Source: Granulicella sp. L56 (lineage in GTDB: Bacteria; Acidobacteriota; Terriglobia; Terriglobales; Acidobacteriaceae). From it: DNA of 64,000 bases. The notes beneath the pieces were generated by a model. The model did no database searches. It saw nothing but the letters and a program-made list of their open reading frames with translations, and had not been told where the DNA came from. Below, piece by piece: positions 37,314-46,688 of this stretch (position 1 is its first letter; each line of letters starts with the position of its first letter). The DNA is taken from assembly GCF_009765835.1 (NCBI RefSeq), contig NZ_LMUS01000001.1:372001-436000 (forward strand), in the 5' to 3' direction. Made by a program: the position numbers and the translations under genes.

Positions 37314-38967
37314 CTGTACCCTTCTTCTCTGTATGCGCCAGTGACTGAGCGTACATGCTCGCCAGTTGTGGAGTAGTTGCAAGCGATGACTCGATAGGCC
37401 GAAGTGTCTGCACCACGGCAGCATAGTCCTTGACCATGAAGTAGCTGATGCCGAGAACCCGCCTCGCACCTGACTCCTGCGGATGCGCAGCAAGGTAGCG
37501 GCTCAGCGGCGGCACTGCCTGGGCATAAAGCTGTGCAGAAAACGCTGCCCTGCCCCAGTTATAGTCGAGCCCTTCGAGCGACGAATTCCACTTCGCAGCT
37601 TTCGCGAAGTACCCGGTTGCCGTTGCGAACTCGCTGGCTCCCGCAGCCATGGCTCCGAGATTGTTGTAGCTGTCCGCAATGGCTGGCACAGCACGCTTTG
37701 TGAAGTCGTCCAAGGCCTGCCGTGCCTTCACGTCCATCGGTGCGGGATCGGGCGGGCGCTGGAACGGTGCAATACTGGCCGCGTCACTTATAGGAGCGCC
37801 AGTCATTCTCGCCTGGTCTCGCAGCGAATTCATCTTCAGCAGGCTCGCGGAGATCTGCATCTCCTGCTTCGCTTCATCGACATGACCGGTTTGCACGAGT
37901 AGCCGTCCCAGTAGGTAGTGGGCACGCTGCACTTGGTAATGATTGCGAGAGAGATCCGTGCTCAGGGCGATAGCTTTGCGCAGAGCCAGCGCCGCATCCG
38001 CTGGCCGGTTCAGTTGAATGTATATCTGGCCCAGCAACAGAGGATTATCGGGATTGCGTGGATCGAGGCTTGCCGCACGTTTCAGATCTTCTTCTGCTTC
38101 AGGAAATCGACGGTCATTGAATGCTATATAGCCGAGTTGCGCCAGGCTGAAATAGTCATTCGGGTTCAACTCCAGTTCGCGATAAAACTCTTTAACCGCC
38201 TCCGGAAATCCGACCTGCCCCTGACTGAGCAGATACGAAGCGCCGAGACAGTAATGCGCCTCAGGCAAACGAGGATTGAGCGCGATGGCTTTCTTGAATT
38301 CTTCGATGGCAAGATCGGGATTCCCCGCCTCGGCATAGGCCCGGCCAAAGTCCAGGTGAATTGCCGCGGTATTGCCAAAGCCAGCAGACATTTCATTGAA
38401 TAGCTTCGAGGCGTCTTTCGTATTGGACAACGCAAGATAGGCTGTCGCCAAAGCCAGTCCATTTTTGTAGTTCGGGTCCAGAGCAACTGCGACTTCCAAC
38501 TGCTTGCGAGCTTCCTCATTTTCGTCGGTTTGCAACAGCGCCTCGCCAAAAATCAACCGCCCGGTTGAACTATCAGGATCGGCTGCAACAACGGCTGATG
38601 CCTGAGACTTTGCTGTGGGAATATCCCGAGCTAAAAGAGCTGCCTGAGCATAGGCGAGGCGCAGATCAGTGGCCTTATCCTCGGGGACAACAGCCAGCGC
38701 TTCTTCAAAGAACTTCGCTCCGCCAGGATAATCTCCTGCTCGAACGTAACCGTCGGCAAGATGGCGAAGCGTGTCCGTTAGAAAGCCCCGATATTCTCCT
38801 GTGGCAGTAGCCAGATCGCCAGCCGATTGAGCTCGTTGGGCGGCATCATACCTCTGCTGAAGATCGGGAGCGTGCGCAGACGCTTCATCCGCTCGCTGGC
38901 AAAGGCCCACCCTACCTGTGGCAGAGCAGAAGATCAGCAACGCCACAGCTCGCCAATAACTTCTCAT
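37300..38967 (-). CDS. Exported TPR protein paired with the CRTAC1 protein
   Basis: 555 aa from the ATG at 38967, which begins a signal peptide (residues 1-24, ending Gly-Leu-Cys-Gln); longer in-frame starts at 39024 or 39135 put polar sequence in front. Many TPR units follow (IEEFKKAIALNPRLPEAHYCLG, AEEDLKRAASLDPRNPDNPLLLG and others) across residues 40-530. No enzyme domain. It lies between the TonB receptor gene and the CRTAC1 gene on the same strand and overlaps the latter by 14 nt. Probably a scaffold for surface or periplasmic partners. Confidence 0.83.
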   Translation of the reverse strand: MRSYWRAVALLIFCSATGRVGLCQRADEASAHAPDLQQRYDAAQRAQSAGDLATATGEYRGFLTDTLRHLADGYVRAGDYPGGAKFFEEALAVVPEDKATDLRLAYAQAALLARDIPTAKSQASAVVAADPDSSTGRLIFGEALLQTDENEEARKQLEVAVALDPNYKNGLALATAYLALSNTKDASKLFNEMSAGFGNTAAIHLDFGRAYAEAGNPDLAIEEFKKAIALNPRLPEAHYCLGASYLLSQGQVGFPEAVKEFYRELELNPNDYFSLAQLGYIAFNDRRFPEAEEDLKRAASLDPRNPDNPLLLGQIYIQLNRPADAALALRKAIALSTDLSRNHYQVQRAHYLLGRLLVQTGHVDEAKQEMQISASLLKMNSLRDQARMTGAPISDAASIAPFQRPPDPAPMDVKARQALDDFTKRAVPAIADSYNNLGAMAAGASEFATATGYFAKAAKWNSSLEGLDYNWGRAAFSAQLYAQAVPPLSRYLAAHPQESGARRVLGISYFMVKDYAAVVQTLRPIESSLATTPQLASMYAQSLAHTEKKGTDVQP

Positions 38968-39085
38968 AGCGTATTCCCGGAACTGACTGCTCCGTCCGGC
39001 AGCCTTTGTAAGTCTTACCAGCATTGAACCAAAGTATAGCGAAGGGCCATGACGACCTTCATCCAATTGCGATTTCTTCCATGCA

Positions 39086-39117
39086 GAAAAATGGGGCGAC
39101 TCAAAGAGAGCCGCCCC
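39086..39117 (-). terminator. Intrinsic terminator after the TonB receptor gene
   Basis: On the minus strand, GGGGCG-g-CTC pairs with GAG-t-CGCCCC around a small loop and is followed by ATTTTTC. It begins 19 bp after the receptor stop and precedes the TPR gene, so it ends or attenuates transcription between the two. Confidence 0.72.
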
Positions 39118-39136
39118 ACCTTGTTTTAAGAACAAG

Positions 39137-42100
39137 CTAGAAGTTGTACTTCAGAGCCAGTTCCATGGTGCGTTGTGCGTGTGCTCCAGTCTTGGTATCG
39201 AGGAAACCAAGCGTTTTGGAGTTAGAGCCTGTATTTACCGACAGGTCGTTGTTGTAGTGGAGAGCCAACTGGTTGCCGCCGCTGAACTGCGGCAGAGGAT
39301 GGTTGATCCAGTTGAACGCCGAGGCACGGAACTGAAGAGTCTGATGCTCCGTGACATGGAACGTCTTGTATGCAGCCAGGTCGGTGTCGAAGAAGTCCGC
39401 CATCCTGTAGTAAGGAAGGTTCCGCGGCCCATTGCTTCCGACTGCCGGAGCTGCAAAGCAAGACTCGTTTACCCGCTGCATGCTCTTCAGATTAGCACCC
39501 GCATCGCAGGTCAGAACCGGCATGATCAGCTTCGGAGCCGAAGTACCGAAATAGGTAGCATCGCCTTTGCCTGTGATCGACAGTCCAAAGTTCGGGCTGT
39601 TGATCGCCTGCAGGTTGCCACCGGACTGCCACGACGTAATGCCCGAGAGCGTCCAGCCATTCGCCACACCACTGATGATGTGCGAATCGCCGTTGTAGAC
39701 CCTGAGGAAGTTATACGAGTAGGAAGAGTTGAAGGCATAAGGACGGTCGATGCTCAGAACGCCATAGTTGCCGCGGAGAGAGAACGGATCGATCTGCTGA
39801 CCGACTCCGAGAGTCTTGGACCAGGTGCCGTTGAAGTTGAACGTGAGACGGTCCGAGCGCTTGACCCAACTCAACTGCAAGCCGTTGTAGTTGGCATAGC
39901 CCGAGTTCGTGTTCACGAGGATCTGGTTGGTTCCATAGGTTGAGCCATAGGGGCGATAGTCCGCCTCTACGTTGTTTGGCGATCCCGGCCCACCAAGCTG
40001 CTCCGGATTGGGCGAGACGATACCTGTGTTCGGGTCTGGTAAGTAGAAAGCCCCGAGAGGAACCTTATTCTGGTTGGTGAATTCGGCAAACCCGCTGCCG
40101 GAGGTGCTTTCGCCGCCCATCACAAGTTGCGAACTGGAGCTGCCGACGTAGGCAACTTCTACCAACGATTTCCAAGGTGCCTGCTGCGAGACCGTCAGGT
40201 TGTAAGCACGGCTTTCAGGGACGCCATAGTCTGTTGGATTAAGTGCGTTGACCGAACCGTTGATATATCCGGGACCTCCAACAGTAGGCTTGGGGATCGA
40301 GCCAATCTGAGAGAGCAGAGCGAAGCTGCCGCCAGGCAGACCATAGCTCTGGATGCTCTGTGCCGTTGTCAAAGCGCCGGTGTAGTCGTTGTATTGATCG
40401 GTAAAGCGGTAGATGCCCCATCCGCCGCGGATCAGGGTCTTGCCTGTGCCAAAGAGGTCATAGGAGACTCCGAAGCGTGGAGAGACCAGAAGGAACCGGT
40501 CCGGCTGGCCGCTCTTGGGAATGCCGGGGTTGATGCCATGCCAGTAGACGCCGGGATCGAGCTTGCCGGACGCCTTGTCGGACGCAACGAGTGAAGGAAT
40601 GAAGACCGCAAGGCCATTGCCCTGGCGATCGTACCAGTGGCCAATGTGGTCGAAGCGAACACCGTACTCGATGTTGAGACGCTGTGTCGCCTTCCATGAA
40701 TCATTCACGTAGAAAGAGAACGTTTGATAGGCCATGTCGCTGACCGGCGAGGCATTATTCTCGCCGTAGCTGGTGACGTTGCCCAGCACGAAGTTTGCGG
40801 TCGGGTTGTTTGGTGAACCGAGCAGATTGCCGGTAAGAACATTTTTCTGCAAGGTACCACCAGCGCTAAAGCTGTTCAGTGCGCCATTCGGAGACTCCGA
40901 TGCACCCTGAATATTGCCAACATTTTCAGCATAGACGCCGAACTTGATGGTGTGCGTGTTGATGACCTTGGTCATATCGTCGGAGAACGCAGGCATCTCT
41001 TTGCGAACGAGATACTTGCCATTTGCCGACTCGAAGATGTCCTGCTGCGAGAAGTCCGGGAAGGTCAAAGTTCCCGCACTGGAGTAGGACGGAATCAACT
41101 GAGAACCGGTGTTGAAGATGGTTCCGTAGCTGGTCGGATATTTAAGCGTCGTCTTGTACGCGCCCGAAGCAGAGGGCGGGCCAACCGGGAAGTTTCCCCA
41201 GCCCCAGCTCGCGATGAACTCATTGGTGAGCGTCGGGCTGAAGATATGGGTAAAGTGACCGGCAATCGACTTCGAGAAGGAGCTGCTGATCAGACCGCCG
41301 CCGGGATAGGGAATGGCGTTGCCTGGCGTCCAGTAGATGTGAGCGCCATTGCCCTGTGAGGGAGCGGCGTCCTGACCATACTGGTAGGAGACAAAGAAGC
41401 TGGTCTTGTCACTGAGGTTGTAGTCCACGCGAGCGCGGAAAAGGTAACCGTTGTGGGTTCCGGGGATGACCTGGTTGTAGTTGAATCCACCCTTGGTTGT
41501 GGCAGGGTTGGCGTTAGCTGCAGGCCAGATGCTGGCAAGAGAGGTAGCTCCCGGATCGAGGAATTGAGCAGGGATGATTCCAGCGGCACGGCTACCCTGA
41601 CCGATGATGGTTCCATCGGGCAGAACCGTTCCGGTCAGGTCGTTACAGCCATTGGTGTTCGTTGCGAGCAGAGGGCCCTGGCAAAATGCCATATTTGCAG
41701 CAGTATTGGTAAAGTTACCCGCCATCATGTCAGCGGTAGGGATAAAGGACTGAAGGCGGTTCGAGTTACCCGTGTTCTGCAGGATGCGTTCGTAGCCAGT
41801 CCAGAACCGGAGCTTCTTATGGGTAAACGGAACCGGGCCGCCAAAGTTGCCGCCAGGGTAGTAGTAGTGAGCGCTTCCCTTGGGCGTTCCTGCGTTGTCG
41901 CTCTGCCAGTCATTGGCGTTTAAGATATCGTTGCGAGCATAAAAATAGCCTTCGCCGTGATAATCGGCGCCGCCTGATTTGCTGATGGCATTGATGACGA
42001 CCGGACCACGCGGAGCGTCCGCACCGAAGTTCGAGGTCTGGACGCTGACTTCCTGCGTCATATCGGGGTTCAGAATCGCGATCGAGTTGCAATCGCAACC

Positions 42101-42790
42101 GGGATCGTCGACGTCGACGCCGTCGGAAAGCTGGCTGGTACCACCACGGTTGACCGCACCGTTGGCATTCAAGCCGTTACCGACCGCGCTCGAACCGACG
42201 CTGACAACCGTAGGATCAAACTGCGAACCGTTGTTGAGACCATTGGGAGTGTTGGTGACGCCGGGAAGCACCTTCAGCAGTTCTGAAAGGTTGCGGCCCT
42301 GGATGGCGAGCTGTTGAATGTCCTTGAAGTCGAGAATCGCAGCCCGCTGGCCATTTTCGACCGGGATGATCTGCGTATTCGCTTCGACGGTAACTGTCTC
42401 GTTGGTCTGACCGATGGTCAACGTCAGATCGGAGAGCTTGATGAGATCGGCCGCGTGCAGCACGATGCCGTGACGCTCATAGGACTTGAAGCCCTTCGCG
42501 TCGATCTTGACCGTATAGGTTGAGGGCAGCAACGCCGGAAAGGCAAAGTACCCGCTGTCGTTGCTGACGCTGTTGCGGGCCTCCTTGGTGGCCTCATTGG
42601 TCAAAGTAACGTCCGCACCGGGAACAACCGCGCCCGTCGAATCCGTTACCGTTCCATTGAGGGTTGCCGATACCTGGGCATCCGCGCTGGGCAGCGAGAC
42701 CAGGAACAAAGCAAAAATAAACGCCAGGCCCATTGCTGCCTGTCGCCACAACTTCGGGAAACATCTCCCACGATTCTGCATAGATTGCAT
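39137..42790 (-). CDS. Oar-like TonB-dependent outer-membrane receptor
   Basis: 1217 aa from the ATG at 42790, which has GGAGG directly upstream; a further ATG at 42820 is less likely. Signal peptide (about 1-39), then a carboxypeptidase-regulatory (CarboxypepD_reg) domain (about 40-125; LNGTVTDSTGAVVPGADVTLTN), a plug-like region (about 130-230) and a large beta-barrel ending in an aromatic C-terminus (ALKYNF). This architecture is characteristic of the many acidobacterial Oar-like receptors. The ligand is unknown, perhaps a plant or microbial polysaccharide. A long leader with several inverted repeats lies upstream. Confidence 0.93.
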   Translation of the reverse strand: MQSMQNRGRCFPKLWRQAAMGLAFIFALFLVSLPSADAQVSATLNGTVTDSTGAVVPGADVTLTNEATKEARNSVSNDSGYFAFPALLPSTYTVKIDAKGFKSYERHGIVLHAADLIKLSDLTLTIGQTNETVTVEANTQIIPVENGQRAAILDFKDIQQLAIQGRNLSELLKVLPGVTNTPNGLNNGSQFDPTVVSVGSSAVGNGLNANGAVNRGGTSQLSDGVDVDDPGCDCNSIAILNPDMTQEVSVQTSNFGADAPRGPVVINAISKSGGADYHGEGYFYARNDILNANDWQSDNAGTPKGSAHYYYPGGNFGGPVPFTHKKLRFWTGYERILQNTGNSNRLQSFIPTADMMAGNFTNTAANMAFCQGPLLATNTNGCNDLTGTVLPDGTIIGQGSRAAGIIPAQFLDPGATSLASIWPAANANPATTKGGFNYNQVIPGTHNGYLFRARVDYNLSDKTSFFVSYQYGQDAAPSQGNGAHIYWTPGNAIPYPGGGLISSSFSKSIAGHFTHIFSPTLTNEFIASWGWGNFPVGPPSASGAYKTTLKYPTSYGTIFNTGSQLIPSYSSAGTLTFPDFSQQDIFESANGKYLVRKEMPAFSDDMTKVINTHTIKFGVYAENVGNIQGASESPNGALNSFSAGGTLQKNVLTGNLLGSPNNPTANFVLGNVTSYGENNASPVSDMAYQTFSFYVNDSWKATQRLNIEYGVRFDHIGHWYDRQGNGLAVFIPSLVASDKASGKLDPGVYWHGINPGIPKSGQPDRFLLVSPRFGVSYDLFGTGKTLIRGGWGIYRFTDQYNDYTGALTTAQSIQSYGLPGGSFALLSQIGSIPKPTVGGPGYINGSVNALNPTDYGVPESRAYNLTVSQQAPWKSLVEVAYVGSSSSQLVMGGESTSGSGFAEFTNQNKVPLGAFYLPDPNTGIVSPNPEQLGGPGSPNNVEADYRPYGSTYGTNQILVNTNSGYANYNGLQLSWVKRSDRLTFNFNGTWSKTLGVGQQIDPFSLRGNYGVLSIDRPYAFNSSYSYNFLRVYNGDSHIISGVANGWTLSGITSWQSGGNLQAINSPNFGLSITGKGDATYFGTSAPKLIMPVLTCDAGANLKSMQRVNESCFAAPAVGSNGPRNLPYYRMADFFDTDLAAYKTFHVTEHQTLQFRASAFNWINHPLPQFSGGNQLALHYNNDLSVNTGSNSKTLGFLDTKTGAHAQRTMELALKYNF

Positions 42791-42957
42791 ACTGCCTCCA
42801 AAAAACTTCCACTGCATCAATGCCCAACATCAGGCATACCCTTCAACCAGCGTCCACAGGCCAAACTGCGCCTGCACCGCTCTCCGGCACGATTCGTATC
42901 CGCCGGTTACTGCCCATCAGCTCCGCAAGTAGATACACCGGCATTGCCGACGTGCTA

Positions 42958-42986
42958 AAACGATTCAGTTTGACGTTGAATCGTTT
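42958..42986. promoter_or_regulatory. Inverted repeat, candidate operator of the TonB receptor gene
   Basis: Perfect 10-bp arms AAACGATTCA / TGAATCGTTT separated by 9 bp, 168-196 bp upstream of the receptor start. Each arm contains the AACG core seen in LacI-family operators. The right arm overlaps the predicted -10 box (42984-42989), so binding would repress. Confidence 0.5.
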
Positions 42987-43011
42987 ACAGTACTGCAATA
43001 ACGACTGTCAA
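42984..43011 (-). promoter_or_regulatory. Predicted promoter of the TonB receptor gene
   Basis: On the minus strand TTGACA (43006-43011) and TGTAAA (42984-42989) are 16 bp apart. The -35 is a perfect match and the -10 a 4-of-6 match. It would give a leader of about 185 nt. Confidence 0.4.
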
Positions 43012-43066
43012 TAGTTTTTTACGGACATCAAAAGAAATAAGGAACTAGGCATAGATAATCGTTAAA

Positions 43067-43098
43067 ATAAGCCGCTTTGGGGACCCAAGTCGGCTTAT
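43067..43098. other. Strong hairpin in the receptor upstream region
   Basis: Perfect 8-bp arms ATAAGCCG / CGGCTTAT closing a further TTTGG/CCAAG stem. It is not next to the end of any gene, so a terminator role is doubtful. It could be a transcript-level structure or a protein site. Confidence 0.5.
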
Positions 43099-43120
43099 GA
43101 CTGTAAAGATGAATCGATAA

Positions 43121-43136
43121 ACTAAAGCGTTTTAGT
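43121..43136. promoter_or_regulatory. LacI-type palindrome
   Basis: 16-bp near-perfect palindrome ACTAAAGC|GTTTTAGT (one mismatched pair) with the central CG typical of LacI-family operators. Lies 151 bp upstream of the dehydratase start and 330 bp upstream of the receptor start. No LacI-family gene is in the window. Confidence 0.4.
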
Positions 43137-43287
43137 GACAACCATGTTTACGTCTCTGCCTAAGCCATTGTCAAGAAAAAAATAGGGATACTGTGCCCTG
43201 TTCTACTTCCCGGCAGGCGCCGTGTAGTCTGATAAAGCGGCTCGCCGGAGCTGTTCCGCTGCGTTTCTCCCAGGACTAACGATTATC

Positions 43288-44412
43288 TTGACTCCGCTAC
43301 TAAAAACCCATCTCGCCGCTCCTGACTGGCACGCATTCCTGCGGCGGGAGATTCCGTCCGGATCAAAGACCGGGCGCGAGCGATCTCTTGGGCTTCTGGC
43401 CGGAAAACGAGTCCTGATCACCGGCGCGGGTGGCTGTATCGGCTCAGCGCTGGCAAAGGCCATGGTGCAGTCAGGCGTGCGCGAGCTAATTCTGCTCGAT
43501 ACCTCTGAAGGAGCTCTCTACAACATTCATCAGGCTCTCGTCGGCCTGAAAATGAAGTCGCCGCACTTCCCTATCCTGGCCAGCGTCGGCGATACTGCGG
43601 CAATCACCAGCCTGTTCGAGCGTCATCGGCCGGAGATCGTGTTCCACGCCGCCGCCTTCAAGCATGTGCCGCTGATGGAGGAGAATCCCTTTGCCGCCGT
43701 GGCTAACAACGCCCTCGGCACCCAAATCCTTGCAGAGACAGCGGCAAAATACGGGTGCGAGCAATTACTGATGGTCTCGACAGATAAAGCGGTCGCCCCA
43801 TCGAGCATCATGGGGGCCTCCAAGCGCATCGCCGAGCTAGTCCTGCTTGCGGCCTCTCCCACAGTTCCCACGAGCATGAAAGCGGTACGCCTGGGCAATG
43901 TGTTGGGCTCCTCGGGCAGCGTAGTTCCCCTCTTTGAGCGCCAGATCGCGCAGGGCGGCCCGGTCACGGTCTCGCACCCCGACGTACGCCGCTATTTCAT
44001 GACGCTCACCGAAGCCGTGGACACTCTCCTCGGGGCGTTGTCGCCTGAAGCGCCTACCGGTGTCTCCGTGCCGGATCTGGGAGAGCCGATCCGCATCCTC
44101 GATCTCGCGCAATTCTTGATCGGCCAGCAGCAGGTGCCGATCGTCTTCACCGAACTCCGTCCCGGAGATAAGATGGAAGAGTCCTTGATCTCTCCGGCAG
44201 AGTCGTATCGAAATGCCTCAAGCGGCTCGCTGCGTGCGGTCAACAGCCCCGCGCTTTCTTCAGACGAGCTTTCTTCTTCACTAAACGATCTGCGAATAGC
44301 CATACTGCAAAACGACCTGCCTTCTCTGCTTGAAACAGTGCAACGCATCGTGCCGGAATATCGCCCCAGCCTCTTCCTCCGCACAGCCTCTGCCGCAATG
44401 GTGAATGCATGA
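43288..44412 (+). CDS. UDP-GlcNAc 4,6-dehydratase-like SDR (CapD/LegB family)
   Basis: 374 aa, starting at a TTG. Extended SDR fold: nucleotide loop TGAGGCIG (45-52), FHAAAFKHVPLME, and the active-site STDK (Ser164-Thr165-Asp166-Lys167) that replaces the usual Tyr in CapD/PseB/WbpM enzymes. It removes water from UDP-N-acetylhexosamine to give a 4-keto-6-deoxy sugar, the first step to bacillosamine, legionaminic or related sugars. It is a soluble form lacking the WbpM membrane domain. The stop overlaps the next start (ATGA). Confidence 0.85.
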   Translation: MTPLLKTHLAAPDWHAFLRREIPSGSKTGRERSLGLLAGKRVLITGAGGCIGSALAKAMVQSGVRELILLDTSEGALYNIHQALVGLKMKSPHFPILASVGDTAAITSLFERHRPEIVFHAAAFKHVPLMEENPFAAVANNALGTQILAETAAKYGCEQLLMVSTDKAVAPSSIMGASKRIAELVLLAASPTVPTSMKAVRLGNVLGSSGSVVPLFERQIAQGGPVTVSHPDVRRYFMTLTEAVDTLLGALSPEAPTGVSVPDLGEPIRILDLAQFLIGQQQVPIVFTELRPGDKMEESLISPAESYRNASSGSLRAVNSPALSSDELSSSLNDLRIAILQNDLPSLLETVQRIVPEYRPSLFLRTASAAMVNA

Positions 44413-45563
44413 AACGCACTATCGCTGTCGTCACCAGTTCGCGCGCGGACTATAGCCATCTCTACTGGCCACTAAAGGATCTCGCATCCCATCCTGACGT
44501 GGACTTAAAGCTCATCGTTCTCGCTGCACATCTCTCCCCGGCCTTCGGCAATACCGTGAACGAGATCGAACAGGACGGGTTCACTATAGCCTCGCGCATC
44601 GAGTGCCTGCTCAACTCCGACACCGACACTGGTATGGCGAAGACCCTCGGCCTCGCCGTACTTGGATTAGCCGACGTGCTCGCACAGATGCGCCCTGACC
44701 TTCTGCTGCTCATCGCAGACCGCTACGAGATGCTCGCGCCTGCGAGCGTCGCTCTGACACTGCGCATCCCGGTAGCTCACATCGAAGGCGGCGAGATTAG
44801 CGAAGGCGCCATCGACGACGCCGTCCGCAATGCTCTCACCAAGATGGCGCACATCCACTTCACCTCGACAGATGCAGCACGCGCGCGCGTCATCAGCATG
44901 GGCGAAGAGCCGTGGCGAGTGACCCGCGCGGGTGCGCCTTCGCTCGATCACATCACACGAAGCCAATTGCTGACGCGGTCACAGTTAGAGCAGGCGCTGA
45001 AGATAGACCTGAAACAAGCTCCAACCGTCGTGGCCTACCATCCCGTCACGCTCTTGCAGAACACGACCGAAGAAGCCGACGCCCTCTTCGCCGCGCTCGC
45101 ACAGATCAAAGGGCAGATTATCTTCTGCTATCCCAACGCTGATGCAGGCAGCCATAGCCTGATGCAGCGCACCCATGAATTTATTCGGCAGCACACCGAT
45201 GCGCATGTCTTTGTAAATCTCGGCGCTGTCACTTATTGGAGCCTGCTGAAACAGGCTGGCCTACTCCTCGGCAACTCCAGCAGCGGCATTATGGAAGCTG
45301 CATCGTTTGCGCTGCCCGTGGTCAACGTTGGCCTCAGGCAATATGGCCGCGAGCGAGCGCCCAACGTCCTCGACGCCGATCCCAATGTCGATTCCATCCT
45401 CGATAAAATCTCCACAGCGCAAAGCGCAGCCTTCCACGAATCGCTGCGCGGCATGACGAACCTCTATGGCGACGGCCGCGCCGCAGAACGAATCGTGGAT
45501 GTCCTCACTACGGTTCCCATCGAAGGCTTACTTCGCAAGCGAGCCAGCTCCGTCCAATCATGA
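44409..45563 (+). CDS. Hydrolysing UDP-N-acetylglucosamine-type 2-epimerase (NeuC/LegG family)
   Basis: 384 aa GT-B-fold enzyme. RADYSHLYWPL near residues 13-23, ADRYEMLAPA and HIEGGEISEGAIDD are diagnostic of the hydrolysing branch, which releases UDP and forms a free 2-epimerised sugar (ManNAc or its 2,4-diacetamido-6-deoxy relative). The C-terminal LLGNSSSGIMEA binds the nucleotide. Overlaps the genes on both sides by 4 nt (ATGA), so translation is coupled. Confidence 0.88.
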   Translation: MKRTIAVVTSSRADYSHLYWPLKDLASHPDVDLKLIVLAAHLSPAFGNTVNEIEQDGFTIASRIECLLNSDTDTGMAKTLGLAVLGLADVLAQMRPDLLLLIADRYEMLAPASVALTLRIPVAHIEGGEISEGAIDDAVRNALTKMAHIHFTSTDAARARVISMGEEPWRVTRAGAPSLDHITRSQLLTRSQLEQALKIDLKQAPTVVAYHPVTLLQNTTEEADALFAALAQIKGQIIFCYPNADAGSHSLMQRTHEFIRQHTDAHVFVNLGAVTYWSLLKQAGLLLGNSSSGIMEAASFALPVVNVGLRQYGRERAPNVLDADPNVDSILDKISTAQSAAFHESLRGMTNLYGDGRAAERIVDVLTTVPIEGLLRKRASSVQS

Positions 45564-46684
45564 CGATCCCTCTCTCCTCCACGGACATTACCGACGCCGA
45601 AATCGAAGCCGTCACTGCTGTTTTGCGTACCTCGCGGCTCAGCCTCGGGCCGCAGATGGTAGCGTTCGAAGATGCGATGGCGAATTACATTGGCACTTCG
45701 CACGCCATCGCTGTCAGTTCAGGAACCGCCGGGCTGCATCTCTGCATCAAGGCGCTCGGCATCGGCGAAGGCGACGAGGTCATCGTACCTTCCTTCACCT
45801 TCATCGCCGCCGCCAACGCCATTCGCTACGAGGGTGCCCAGCCTGTCTTCGTCGACATCGATGCCGAATCGCTGAATATGTCTCCTGCCAGCATCGAGCA
45901 GGCAATCACTCCAAAGACCCGCGCAATCCTCGTCGTGCACACCTTCGGTCGTCCTGCCGAGATGGAGGCCATCATGGACATCGCCAGCCGCCATCATCTT
46001 CTCGTTATCGAAGACGCCTGCGAAGCCATCGGCGCAACCTATCAGGGACGCAAGGCTGGCTCGTTCGGCGACGCCGCAGTCTTCGCCTTCTACCCCAACA
46101 AGCAGATCACGACCGGCGAAGGCGGCATGGTCGTCACTCGACGATCAGAGCTGGCAGCGCACATCCGCGCACTGCGCAACCAGGGCCGCTACGACAGCAC
46201 GGACTGGCTGCAACACGCTGAAGTCGGCTACAACTATCGCCTCTCGGAGATCAACTGCGCCCTCGGCCTCGCGCAGCTTCAGCGAATCGAAGCCATACTG
46301 CAACAGCGCGATAAAGTAGCCCGTCAATATCAGCAGTCCCTCGCAGAAATAAATGGCCTCATCCTCCCTGCAACAGACGTCCCCGGCATACGCATCAGTT
46401 GGTTCGTCTACGTCGTCCGCCTCGAAGCCACATTGACAGAAGCAGGCCGTGACAGCATCGTTGCCAAGCTAACCAACGCAGGCATCGGCTGCGGACGCTA
46501 CTTCGCTCCCATCCATATGCAACCGAGCTATGCTGCATGGCGCAACTCGGCTGCACTTCCTGTAACCGAAGCACACGCCAGCCGCACCATCGCCCTTCCT
46601 TTCTTCAATCGCATCACCGAAGATGAAATTGCACAGGTTAGCGATACTCTGCGCAGTGCACTTCTCCAGATACAAGATAGATAG
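45560..46684 (+). CDS. DegT/DnrJ/EryC1-family sugar aminotransferase
   Basis: 374-aa PLP enzyme; the PLP lysine is Lys181 in FYPNKQITTGEGG, and SSGTAGLHL (53-61) binds the phosphate. It puts an amino group on the 4-keto sugar made by the dehydratase two genes upstream, giving a 4-amino-4,6-dideoxyhexose. LegC and PglE are the likely functional relatives. Overlaps the epimerase gene by 4 nt; only 4 bp separate it from the amidase. Confidence 0.88.
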   Translation: MTIPLSSTDITDAEIEAVTAVLRTSRLSLGPQMVAFEDAMANYIGTSHAIAVSSGTAGLHLCIKALGIGEGDEVIVPSFTFIAAANAIRYEGAQPVFVDIDAESLNMSPASIEQAITPKTRAILVVHTFGRPAEMEAIMDIASRHHLLVIEDACEAIGATYQGRKAGSFGDAAVFAFYPNKQITTGEGGMVVTRRSELAAHIRALRNQGRYDSTDWLQHAEVGYNYRLSEINCALGLAQLQRIEAILQQRDKVARQYQQSLAEINGLILPATDVPGIRISWFVYVVRLEATLTEAGRDSIVAKLTNAGIGCGRYFAPIHMQPSYAAWRNSAALPVTEAHASRTIALPFFNRITEDEIAQVSDTLRSALLQIQDR

Positions 46685-46688
46685 ACCC

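Larger units (their letters stand above)
42791..43287. other. 497-bp regulatory region between the TonB receptor and the dehydratase gene
   Basis: No gene. It contains the candidate receptor promoter and three symmetric elements (42958-42986, 43067-43098, 43121-43136), listed separately. AT-rich compared with its surroundings from about 42950 to 43190. It must also contain the plus-strand promoter for the sugar-nucleotide operon, which was not identified. Confidence 0.6.
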
